From contig DASZAY010000030.1 of the NCBI GenBank assembly GCA_035944555.1, positions 12,083 through 76,082 on the forward strand: a stretch of 64,000 bases of DNA. Reading direction: 5' to 3'. This document shows, one piece after another, positions 26,743 to 34,437 of this stretch. The notes beneath the pieces were generated by a model, which had not been told where the DNA came from, did not search any database, and saw nothing but the letters and a program-made list of their open reading frames with translations. How positions within the stretch are numbered: the first letter of the stretch is position 1; every line of letters starts with the position of its first letter. This DNA is from CADCWK01 sp035944555. GTDB taxonomy: Bacteria > Chloroflexota > Chloroflexia > Thermomicrobiales > UBA6265. A program made the position numbers and the translations under genes.

Positions 26743-27264
26743 ATGGCGGGGTCCGGTCGTGTCATCGGCTTCATCCTGATCGCGGCCGGGGTCATCCTCG
26801 GTATCGGTGGCGTGGCATTCCTCGTCTCCGGGCAGTCCGAAGGCGAGACGACGACCAGCGCGACGATCCTCGGGTTGATCCTGCTCTTCGGCGTCCTGGT
26901 GATCCCGCTGGTCGGAGGGGGGATCTTCCTGGCGATCCGAGCGGCCGCTCAGGGGCGCGACATGGCAGCCGTCAACGAGCAGCGGCGCCTGCTCGATATC
27001 GTCAAGACGCGGGGCCAGGTCGCCATCTCCGACCTCGTGCTGGAATTGAACAGCACCCGTGACAAGGTCCAGCGCGATCTGGAGCAGCTGGTCGGTCGGG
27101 GCCTGTTTACCGGCTACGTCGACTGGAACAAGGGCCAGCTCTACTCGGTCGAGGCACAGCAGCTCCAGGGCCGGGAGACGTGCCCGAACTGCGGCGGACA
27201 GGTGACGCTCGCCGGGCGAGGCCTGGTCAAGTGCCCCTACTGCGGAGCCGAGATCTTCCTCTAA
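26743..27264 (+). CDS. Membrane protein with winged-helix-like segment and C-terminal zinc ribbon
   Basis: 173 residues, not a named family. Two transmembrane helices (about 6-28 and 42-67) are followed by a cytoplasmic segment with winged-helix character (RRLLDIVKTRGQVAISDLVLE...DLEQLVGRGLFTGYVDW, about 82-135) and a zinc ribbon with two CxxC knuckles (CPNCGG and CPYCGA, near 147 and 165). ATG 26743 has CGGAGC upstream. It is the first of four genes leading to pspA and an SPFH gene. By analogy with Bacillus ydjFGHI it is probably a membrane partner in a PspA stress module (inference). Confidence 0.65.
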   Translation: MAGSGRVIGFILIAAGVILGIGGVAFLVSGQSEGETTTSATILGLILLFGVLVIPLVGGGIFLAIRAAAQGRDMAAVNEQRRLLDIVKTRGQVAISDLVLELNSTRDKVQRDLEQLVGRGLFTGYVDWNKGQLYSVEAQQLQGRETCPNCGGQVTLAGRGLVKCPYCGAEIFL

Positions 27265-27316
27265 CAGAGAAATCAGGCGCGTTCCAACGAGCAACTCATG
27301 ACGGGAGAACCTGCCA

Positions 27317-28441
27317 GTGACCGATCAGACGTCGCAACGTACCACCTCGTTCGACCGGCGTTCCCAAGAGGCGGCCGGTGACCGGAACGACTCCGATCTC
27401 GGGGGCGGGTTCATCGAGCGGATGGTCCGGCGTGGGGCCAATGCCCTCCAGTCCATCCCTGGCTATGCAGGTTATCGGAACAAGGAGGACCGGCGCGATC
27501 AGGACCGGCGCGTCCGCGATCACCTCGTCCAGGAATACGGGCGCCAACTCGGGCGGGTCGAGCGGGTAGCGCGTGACCTGTCCAATGACCGGAAGATCAT
27601 GGCAGTCGGTCCGGTCGACGAGTTTGCCCGGGCGATCCGACGCCTGTCCGACCGGATCAACACGGCGTCCTATGGCTACGGCGGGCTGTTCTCGGACCGT
27701 GACGTCGACGAGGCCGCCCTGGACCAGCTGCGCCTGTTCGACGAGGGGATGCTCGCCGGCGTCGCCGAGCTCGATGGGCCCATCGCTGCGCTCGAGTCGG
27801 CCTACGGGGCGGGCGATGAAACGCAGGAGCCGGCACGATCGGGTCGCGATGTCGTTCAGCGCCTGAGCGAGCGGTTTGACGGTCGGGGGCGAGTCGTCGA
27901 AAGCGGCGCGGCCGAGCCGGAGCAGTCGGTCCGGGCGCTGCTCGCGCTGGACTCCGGCGCCGACGCGCCCGCTCCCCCCTACTGGCTGGACGCCCGGGAC
28001 GCGCTTGCCGTGATGGGACAGGACGGCATCGTCGACAGCCGGCTGGACGTCGCCGCGGGTGCTGCATCGCTCCGCCTGTTCCGGTTCACCTCGGCTCCGA
28101 CCGAGCAGTGGGTCCTGGTCCCGTCGCAGCCCGGCGCCCCACTCGGGCTGGTCTCACCTCGCGAGGCGCCGGGCGCCATCGCCCCGGCCGAACGGGAAGT
28201 GACCGTTGAAGGCCAGTTGTTCGAGGTGACCAGCGCGACCTCCGGCCAGGCGGAGCTGATCACCCCGTCCGTCGTGTCCGGCTATCGCCCGGTGACCTTC
28301 TCGACGCTCGCGTCTGCGGACGGCACATCGGTGGGGGTCCTAATCGACTGGGGCAATGAGCGCCAGGCCTACACCGGGCTCGCGATCGACCACCACGATG
28401 TCGAGAACTTCGGGTCGTCGAATCCGGGGCAAGGTTCGTGA
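27317..28441 (+). CDS. Uncharacterized protein of PspA/SPFH cluster
   Basis: 374 residues, soluble, charged, no signal peptide or membrane helix. The N-terminal half (about 20-160) is helical and Arg/Asp-rich (RRDQDRRVRDHLVQEYGRQL). The C-terminal half (about 215-374) is beta-rich and ends in DHHDVENFGSS, loosely resembling DUF4178-like proteins found next to pspA in other bacteria. It is 52 nt after the zinc-ribbon membrane protein and about 100 nt before pspA. No catalytic motif is visible. A role as a cytosolic partner in the membrane-stress module is inferred from position only. Confidence 0.6.
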   Translation: MTDQTSQRTTSFDRRSQEAAGDRNDSDLGGGFIERMVRRGANALQSIPGYAGYRNKEDRRDQDRRVRDHLVQEYGRQLGRVERVARDLSNDRKIMAVGPVDEFARAIRRLSDRINTASYGYGGLFSDRDVDEAALDQLRLFDEGMLAGVAELDGPIAALESAYGAGDETQEPARSGRDVVQRLSERFDGRGRVVESGAAEPEQSVRALLALDSGADAPAPPYWLDARDALAVMGQDGIVDSRLDVAAGAASLRLFRFTSAPTEQWVLVPSQPGAPLGLVSPREAPGAIAPAEREVTVEGQLFEVTSATSGQAELITPSVVSGYRPVTFSTLASADGTSVGVLIDWGNERQAYTGLAIDHHDVENFGSSNPGQGS

Positions 28442-28545
28442 TAAAGCATTCGGCATAACCTGGCGGGATCGTCCGCCAACGTAGCGACACACACGCGAGT
28501 TTCGGGCTCCTGACGGAGCCACATGAGCAGAGAGGACACCCCACG

Positions 28546-29340
28546 ATGGGCATCATGGATCGTATTTCCCGGCTGGTTCGTGCCAATGTCAACGACATCA
28601 TCGACAAGGCCGAAGACCCCGAGAAGATGCTCGACCAGATCCTGCGGGACATGCAGTCCAACATCACGACCGCCCGTGGGCAGGTCGCCGCGATGATCGC
28701 GCAGGAGAAGGAACTCGAAGCGGACATGAAGGAGACGCGCACGCTCGCGCTCCAGTGGGCCGCGAAGGCGCAGCGCTCGGTCGAGGCGGGCCGGGATGAT
28801 CTGGCGCGTGAGGCCCTCCGTCGCAAGAAAGACAACGACGAGAACGCCCGGGTCTACGCCCAGCAGTACCAGGCGCAGAGCCAGATGGTCGAGAAGCTCA
28901 AGGTCCAGCTCCGCCAGCTGGAGAGCAAGTACCAGACGACGATGAGCCAGCGCGACTCGCTGATCGCCCGGCAGCGGCGGGCAAAGGCCCAGCAGCAGGT
29001 CACTTCGTCGCTCACCCAGCTCTCGCCGATGAACCCGACCAACGAGCTGGAGCGGATGGAGCGCAAGATCCGCGGACAGGAGGCTCAGGCTTCCGCGATG
29101 GGCGAGCTCGCGGCCTCGTCCTTCGACTCGCAGTTCGAGGAGCTGGACTACGACGTCGAGATCGAGGAAGAGCTTGCCGCGCTCAAGCTTGGAAGCGGTG
29201 ACATCGACGCGGAACTCGACGCGCTCAAGGGCCGCAACACCCTGCCCGATAGCCGCACCGAGGCGCTCGAGGCGGGCGGCGATGAGCCGGCCACGGCCGA
29301 TACGACCAGCACCCCGGCCGAGAGCCGCGTCGAGCAGTAA
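28546..29340 (+). CDS. pspA: PspA/IM30 family membrane-protecting protein
   Basis: 264 residues, almost entirely coiled coil. The N-terminal amphipathic helix MGIMDRISRLVRANVNDIIDKAEDPEKML is diagnostic for the PspA/Vipp1 (ESCRT-III-like) family, which polymerises on stressed membranes. Helices continue to about 190 and include ALQWAAKAQRSVEAGRDDLAREAL. The acidic C-terminal tail (200-264) is longer than in E. coli PspA. ATG 28546 follows GAGAGGACACC. Neither pspF nor pspBC is present; the neighbours are an SPFH protein and zinc-ribbon proteins, as in Bacillus ydjF-I. Confidence 0.93.
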   Translation: MGIMDRISRLVRANVNDIIDKAEDPEKMLDQILRDMQSNITTARGQVAAMIAQEKELEADMKETRTLALQWAAKAQRSVEAGRDDLAREALRRKKDNDENARVYAQQYQAQSQMVEKLKVQLRQLESKYQTTMSQRDSLIARQRRAKAQQQVTSSLTQLSPMNPTNELERMERKIRGQEAQASAMGELAASSFDSQFEELDYDVEIEEELAALKLGSGDIDAELDALKGRNTLPDSRTEALEAGGDEPATADTTSTPAESRVEQ

Positions 29341-29431
29341 GTCTCCGGCGCTAGCTGATCACCGCTGATTTGACGCATCCGTGCGACCGGGCCGTGCGGC
29401 CCGGTCGCACCTGTATGGGGAGGCCACCACG

Positions 29432-30427
29432 ATGGCGATTCTCGATCTGATCCAGCATCCCAATGAAGCGCCGGGCGAGATCGTCCGCCGCGTCCCGGAA
29501 CACGGCTCCGGTGAGTTCCGGCTCGGTTCCCAGCTGGTCGTCCGTGAGGCACAGCGGGCAGTGTTCTTCCGCGACGGCAAGGCACTCGATCTGTTCGGTC
29601 CCGGACGGCACACGCTCTCCACCAACAACATCCCGTTGCTGACCGGGCTGATCGGGCTGCCGTTCGGTGGCGACTCGCCCTTCACCGCCGAGGTCGTCTT
29701 TGTCTCGATGCGCGACTTCAACGAGATGAAGTGGGGCTCTCCCCAGCCGATGGTCTACCGCGACAGCGAACTCGGAATGGTCCGGCTGCGGGCCTTCGGA
29801 ACCTACTCGATGCGGGTCAACGATCCGCAGCTGTTCGTCACCCAGGTGGTCGGGACCCGCGGGGCCTTCTCGACTGTGCAGATCGATGACTTCCTGAAGT
29901 CGGTGGTCATCTCCGAGTTCACCGACCTCCTCGGCGAGGTCCAGACGTCGATCCTCGATCTCACCAAGATGATGCGGGAGCTGAGCGACGCCACCCGCAA
30001 CGCGCTGACCGATGACTTCGAGCAGATCGGCCTCGCGCTGACCTCGTTCCAAATCGGCGCGATTACTCCCCCGGAGGAGGTCCAGCGCCGAATCGACGAG
30101 CGGTCCGGGATGTCCGCACTCGGCGACATGAATACCTACACCCAGTTCCAGGCCGCGCAGGCCATGCGCGATGCCGCCCAGAACGAGAGCGGCGGCGCCG
30201 CGGGAACGGGTCTTGGACTCGGCGCCGGCATCGGCCTGGGCCAGGTGCTTGCCGACCAGGTCCGTGGCGCCAACCAGGCCGGACAGGCACCGGCACAGCC
30301 CCAACAGGGCCAGGCGGCGGCCGCGCCAGTGGGCGCCACCAGTGGTGTCAAGTTCTGTCCCGAATGTGGCACTCCCCGCGTCGAGAACGCGAAGTTCTGT
30401 ACCAATTGCGGACACCGGTTCGCCTGA
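29432..30427 (+). CDS. SPFH-domain protein with C-terminal zinc ribbon (YdjI-like)
   Basis: 331 residues. Residues about 20-235 form an SPFH/band-7 'virion core-like' domain (VVREAQRAVFFRDGKALDLFGPGRHTLST, RAFGTYSMRVNDPQLF). An Ala/Gln/Gly-rich low-complexity linker (about 255-305) leads to a double-knuckle zinc ribbon CPECGTPRVENAKFCTNCG at the end. This order matches YdjI-type proteins that accompany PspA and scaffold membrane microdomains. ATG 29432 has GGGGAGG upstream. Last gene of the four-gene cluster; a hairpin follows. Confidence 0.88.
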   Translation: MAILDLIQHPNEAPGEIVRRVPEHGSGEFRLGSQLVVREAQRAVFFRDGKALDLFGPGRHTLSTNNIPLLTGLIGLPFGGDSPFTAEVVFVSMRDFNEMKWGSPQPMVYRDSELGMVRLRAFGTYSMRVNDPQLFVTQVVGTRGAFSTVQIDDFLKSVVISEFTDLLGEVQTSILDLTKMMRELSDATRNALTDDFEQIGLALTSFQIGAITPPEEVQRRIDERSGMSALGDMNTYTQFQAAQAMRDAAQNESGGAAGTGLGLGAGIGLGQVLADQVRGANQAGQAPAQPQQGQAAAAPVGATSGVKFCPECGTPRVENAKFCTNCGHRFA

Positions 30428-30449
30428 CCCCAACTCAACCTGACGATCG

Positions 30450-30480
30450 CCGGCCAGTGTCCCTTTCGGACGCCGGCCGG
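30450..30480 (+). terminator. Hairpin after PspA/SPFH cluster
   Basis: 13-bp stem with one mismatch and one G-T pair, CTTTC loop, followed by TTCGTTCT. Confidence 0.6.
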
Positions 30481-30606
30481 TTCGTTCTGCCCCCGGTATT
30501 CCGCTGCGCTCGCACCGTAGGCCGATGCAAATCATGTGTCGATAGATGGACTCAACCGCGTACGAGACCGTTGATTCGCATTACGTGATACGTATATCAG
30601 CCCGAT

Positions 30607-30635
30607 TTGACCTACCTTAATTCGGTATCTACACT
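30607..30635 (+). promoter_or_regulatory. Promoter of inositol-phosphate synthase gene
   Basis: TTGACC (30607-30612), 17-nt spacer, TACACT (30630-30635), in an AT-rich stretch (30560-30660) unlike the surrounding DNA. The -10 ends 67 nt before the ATG. Confidence 0.65.
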
Positions 30636-30702
30636 CGTCCTGTCATAGAACGTCAAACACATCGCCGCTAACGCCTTATTTCCATCCTGGAGGCTCATCG
30701 AC

Positions 30703-31869
30703 ATGATCGATAACCGATCCGCAATCAGCGGCAAGGTCCGCGTCGCCATCATCGGCGTGGGCAACTGCGCGTCATCTCTCGTCCAAGGCGTCCAGTACTA
30801 CCGCGACGCACCCATCGACGAAGCCGTACCGGGCCTGATGCACGTTGACCTCGGCGGATATCACGTGCGGGACATCGAGTTCAGCGCGGCCTTTGATGTC
30901 GACGTCGAGAAGGTCGGCAAGGACCTGTCCGAGGCCGTCTTCAGCGGACCCAACAACACCATCAGATTCGCCGACGTCCCGCACCTCGGCGTCCCGGTCC
31001 ACCGCGGGATGACCCACGACGGCATCGGCAAGTACCTGTCGGAAGTGATTACCAAGGCCGACGGCCCGACCGCCGACATCGTCCAGATCCTGAAGGACAC
31101 GAAGACCGACGTGGTCGTCAGCTACCTTCCGGTCGGCTCCGAGATGGCGACCAAGTGGTACGTCGAGCAGGTCCTGGAGGCCGGTTGCGCCTTCGTCAAT
31201 TGCATCCCGGTCTTCATCGCCCGCGAGGACTACTGGGCCAAGCGGTTCATCGACAAGGGGCTGCCCATCGTCGGTGACGACATCAAGAGCCAGGTCGGCG
31301 CGACGATTACCCACCGGATGCTGACCCGGTTGTTCGAGGACCGGGGGGTCCGGATCGACCGCACCTATCAGCTGAACTTCGGGGGCAACACCGACTTCCT
31401 GAACATGCTGGAGCGGGAGCGGCTCCAGTCCAAGAAGATCTCCAAGACCAATGCCGTCACCAGCCAGATGGACAAGCCGGTCGAGGACCGCAACGTCCAC
31501 GTCGGTCCGAGCGACTACATCCCCTGGCTGGAGGACCGGAAGTGGGCCCACATCCGGCTTGAGGGCACGACGTTCGGTGACGTCCCGCTCAACGTCGAGC
31601 TGAAGCTAGAAGTCTGGGATTCGCCGAACTCGGCCGGTGTGGTCATCGACGCGGTTCGTTGCTGCAAGCTGGCGCTTGACAGCGGCATCGGGGGCCCACT
31701 GCTCGCCCCGTCGTCGTACTTCATGAAGTCGCCGCCGGAGCAGTACCACGACGACATCGCCCGTGACCGGGTCGAGGAGTTCATCGCCGACTACGGCCGC
31801 AAGGCGCGGGCGACGACGGCCGGTCAGGCTGCCGCCGCTCCGGACGCCGTCGCCGAGCCGGCCGACTAA
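30703..31869 (+). CDS. ino1: Inositol-3-phosphate synthase
   Basis: Converts glucose 6-phosphate to 1D-myo-inositol 3-phosphate, using NAD internally. 388 residues, the short prokaryotic form. N-terminal Rossmann motif VAIIGVGNCASSLVQG, then GLMHVDLGGYHVRDIEFSAAFDVD, VVSYLPVGSE, IVGDDIKSQVGATITHR, and the catalytic stretch QLNFGGNTDFLNM with NAVTSQM, all typical. C-terminal 20 residues are Ala-rich. Product may feed phosphatidylinositol or other inositol lipids or solutes. ATG 30703 follows GGAGG; strong own promoter and terminator make it a monocistronic unit. Confidence 0.93.
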   Translation: MIDNRSAISGKVRVAIIGVGNCASSLVQGVQYYRDAPIDEAVPGLMHVDLGGYHVRDIEFSAAFDVDVEKVGKDLSEAVFSGPNNTIRFADVPHLGVPVHRGMTHDGIGKYLSEVITKADGPTADIVQILKDTKTDVVVSYLPVGSEMATKWYVEQVLEAGCAFVNCIPVFIAREDYWAKRFIDKGLPIVGDDIKSQVGATITHRMLTRLFEDRGVRIDRTYQLNFGGNTDFLNMLERERLQSKKISKTNAVTSQMDKPVEDRNVHVGPSDYIPWLEDRKWAHIRLEGTTFGDVPLNVELKLEVWDSPNSAGVVIDAVRCCKLALDSGIGGPLLAPSSYFMKSPPEQYHDDIARDRVEEFIADYGRKARATTAGQAAAAPDAVAEPAD

Positions 31870-31938
31870 CGCCGACTCCCCCCACCGCCCCGGGCCATTA
31901 CGACTCCTCCATGATCAGGCTGGGGGAACACCAGAGAT

Positions 31939-31972
31939 GCCCGTCCAGTACCATGTGCCGGACGGGCGTTTT
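31939..31972 (+). terminator. Intrinsic terminator after ino1
   Basis: GCCCGTCC / GGACGGGC 8-bp stem with 13-nt loop, then GTTTT. Confidence 0.75.
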
Positions 31973-31998
31973 GGTCTCCAAGGCAGGAGTTCTCAGCG

Positions 31999-32994
31999 AT
32001 GACATACGCGCAGACCGACGTAACCGGAACTCCGCTGGCCGTGTCGTTCGACCAGGTACGGGCCGCCGCCGAGCGGGTCCGGGGCATCGCGACGCGCACG
32101 CCGATGTTCCATAGCCGGACGATCGATGTGATGACCGGCGCCGAGGTGTGGTTCAAGGGCGAGCAGTTCCAGCGGACCGGATCGTTCAAGTTCCGTGGCG
32201 CCTACAACGCCCTGGCCGCGCTCCCGGACGATATCCGGCGGAATGGCGTGGTGGCCTTCTCCTCCGGAAACCACGCGCAGGCGGTCGCGCTGGCTGCCGG
32301 CGAGTTCGGCGTCCCGGCGGTGATCGTGATGCCGTCCGACGCACCAGCGGTCAAGGTGGAGGCGACTCGCGGCTACGGCGCCGAGGTCGTGTTCTTCGAC
32401 CGGCGCACCGAGAGCCGGGAAGCGATAGGTGCCAATCTGGCGACCTCGCGCGGGCTGACGCTCGTGCCTCCCTTCAATCACCCGGACGTCGTTGCCGGGC
32501 AGGGCACGCTGGCGCTGGAGATGCTGGAGGACCAGCCCGACCTCGACCTCGTGCTGGCGCCGGTCGGCGGCGGTGGCCTGATCGGCGGGATCGCGGTGGC
32601 GGCCAAGGGCATTCGGCCCGACATCCGCGTCTATGGCGTCGAACCGGCGACGGCCAACGATGCGCAGCAGTCAATCCGGTCCGGCGAGATCGTCCAGATC
32701 GAGCCACCCGACACCATCGCCGACGGGATCCGGACGGCCGCCGTCGGTAGCGTCACATTCCCGATCCTGCGCGATCTGCTGGCCGACATCGTGACCGTCA
32801 CCGACGACGAGACCAGGTCGGCGCTCCGGCTCCTGGCCGGGCGCCTGAAGCTCCTGGTGGAGCCAACCGGCGCGGTCGGGGCCGCAGCCGTGCTGGGTGG
32901 CCACATCCCGGATATCGCGGGCAAGAAGGTCGGAGTGGTGCTCTGCGGCGGCAATGCCGACCTGGGCGACCTCGCGACCATCCTGGCGGGCTGA
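31999..32994 (+). CDS. Threonine/serine dehydratase, PLP-dependent
   Basis: 331 residues of fold-type II PLP enzymes. The Schiff-base lysine lies in GSFKFRGAYNAL (K64), SSGNHAQAVALAA binds cofactor, and the phosphate cradle is GGGGLIGGIAVAAKG. It deaminates threonine (or serine) to the 2-oxo acid and ammonia. It lacks the C-terminal ACT-like regulatory domain of biosynthetic IlvA, so it resembles catabolic TdcB or serine racemase-type enzymes; exact substrate cannot be settled. ATG 31999 follows the ino1 terminator by 27 nt. It is 49 nt upstream of the MDR dehydrogenase. Confidence 0.88.
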   Translation: MTYAQTDVTGTPLAVSFDQVRAAAERVRGIATRTPMFHSRTIDVMTGAEVWFKGEQFQRTGSFKFRGAYNALAALPDDIRRNGVVAFSSGNHAQAVALAAGEFGVPAVIVMPSDAPAVKVEATRGYGAEVVFFDRRTESREAIGANLATSRGLTLVPPFNHPDVVAGQGTLALEMLEDQPDLDLVLAPVGGGGLIGGIAVAAKGIRPDIRVYGVEPATANDAQQSIRSGEIVQIEPPDTIADGIRTAAVGSVTFPILRDLLADIVTVTDDETRSALRLLAGRLKLLVEPTGAVGAAAVLGGHIPDIAGKKVGVVLCGGNADLGDLATILAG

Positions 32995-33043
32995 CGAGCC
33001 CCACGCTGCCCAGGCAAGCACGATCCATCACGAAGGGGGCGCG

Positions 33044-34111
33044 ATGACCGGGACGATGACCGGGGTCCGGCTGCCAGGCAACAGCACGGTCGTGTTCGAC
33101 GAGGTGCCACGCCCGGTCCCCGGCGAGCGGCAGGTCCTGCTCAGGATGCGCGCCTCCTCGATCTGCGGTAGCGACATCCGGGCGATCTACCGGGAGCACA
33201 CCGGTAGCAGTGACGAGGCCTACCGGAACGTGATCGCCGGGCATGAGCCCGCCGGCGACATCGTCGAGGTGGGGCCTGGCTGCCGCCGGTTCCGGGTCGG
33301 CGACCGGGTACTTGCCTATCACATCAGTGGCTGCGGGGTTTGCCCCGATTGCCGTGCCGGCTACATGATCAGCTGCACGTCGCCCCAGCGCGCCGCGTAC
33401 GGCTGGCAACGCGACGGCGGACACGCCGACTACATGCTGGCCGAGGAGAACACGCTGATCGCGCTCCCGAACGAGCTGAGCTATGAGGACGGTGCCCTGA
33501 TCGCCTGCGGTTTCGGGACGGCCTACGAGGCGCTCCGGAAAGCCGGCACCTCCGGGCGCGACCGCGTGCTAGTGACCGGGATCGGTCCGGTCGGGATGGC
33601 CGCCGGCCTGCTGGCGAAGGCAATGGGATCGCCGCGCGTGATCGGCGTGGACGTCTCGCGGGAGCGGCTGGACTGGGCGCTGGAGGTCGGCGCGATCGAC
33701 GTCGCGGTCGTCTCCGGAGACGGCGCCCATGACGAGATCGTGGCCGCGAGCGACGGCCACGGGTGTGAAGTCAGCGTCGACTGCTCCGGCTCGGCGCAGG
33801 CGCGCCACCTCGCGCTCCGCTCCACCCGGCACCACGGCCGCTGCGTGCTGGTCGGCGAAGGCAGCCGCCTGGAGATCGACGTCAGCCCGATGCTCATCCA
33901 TCCGCAGATCACCCTGATGGGCTCGTGGGTGACCAGCGTCGGCCACATGGAGGAACTGGTCGAGAAGCTGGTCCTCTGGGGCCTGCGGCCGGACATCACC
34001 GTCAGTCACCGGTTCGGCCTGCGGGATGCGGCTGAGGCTTACCGCGTAGCGGACGCCGGTCAGTCGGGGAAGGTCTGCATCGTCATGGGAGAGGACGAGC
34101 CGAGGGCGTAA
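33044..34111 (+). CDS. Zinc-dependent MDR dehydrogenase (alcohol/sorbitol/threonine dehydrogenase-like)
   Basis: 355 residues. GroES-like N-terminal domain with catalytic zinc ligands in SICGSD and GHEPAG, structural zinc Cys cluster CGVCPDCRAGYMISC, and a Rossmann domain with VTGIGPVGMAAGLLAKAMG and a V-D-V acidic end of strand 2 (NAD preference). Oxidises an alcohol or polyol; substrate not predictable, though the threonine dehydratase immediately upstream makes an amino-acid or polyol catabolic pair plausible. ATG 33044 has AAGGGGG upstream; the upstream in-frame sequence overlaps the dehydratase in another frame. Confidence 0.88.
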   Translation: MTGTMTGVRLPGNSTVVFDEVPRPVPGERQVLLRMRASSICGSDIRAIYREHTGSSDEAYRNVIAGHEPAGDIVEVGPGCRRFRVGDRVLAYHISGCGVCPDCRAGYMISCTSPQRAAYGWQRDGGHADYMLAEENTLIALPNELSYEDGALIACGFGTAYEALRKAGTSGRDRVLVTGIGPVGMAAGLLAKAMGSPRVIGVDVSRERLDWALEVGAIDVAVVSGDGAHDEIVAASDGHGCEVSVDCSGSAQARHLALRSTRHHGRCVLVGEGSRLEIDVSPMLIHPQITLMGSWVTSVGHMEELVEKLVLWGLRPDITVSHRFGLRDAAEAYRVADAGQSGKVCIVMGEDEPRA

Positions 34112-34376
34112 GGCCAGGGTTCGCGAAGTGGCCATCAGTCATCTGCCCACACGAGCCGCTGGCGACCGCGTCTGGTCCCGGACCTTGTGCAGCTGGACTG
34201 TGGTCCAGATTTCCGCACTTCGGATCATCAGCAGCAGGACTCACGATCGACGGTACGTGACGTTCACCACCACGATCGCTTGGCGCTGGTAGGCGCTGGT
34301 AGGCGGTGGTGCGGTCGAGAGCTCCTGAGCGGCTCCCCTACCCGGTGTTCGATGACCAGCTTCTCGCCGTGGACAT
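34112..34376. other. Non-coding gap with a short tandem repeat
   Basis: No gene is supported between the dehydrogenase and the convergent hairpin. It holds three tandem copies of a 10-mer GGCGCTGGTA-like unit at 34282-34311 (third copy diverged). Nothing else was recognised. Confidence 0.5.
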
Positions 34377-34413
34377 GACGAGGGGCGGCGCCACAATGGC
34401 GCCGCCCCTCGTC
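34377..34413. terminator. Bidirectional hairpin between convergent genes
   Basis: Perfect 16-bp inverted repeat with ACAAT loop between the MDR dehydrogenase (+) and the peptide-binding protein (-). Confidence 0.8.
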
Positions 34414-34437
34414 GCTACCGCATGTGACTGAACGAGA

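Noticed and set aside
34282..34311. Three tandem 10-mers, possible CRISPR-like array
   Set aside because: No spacers, unit only 10 nt, third copy already diverged, no cas genes.
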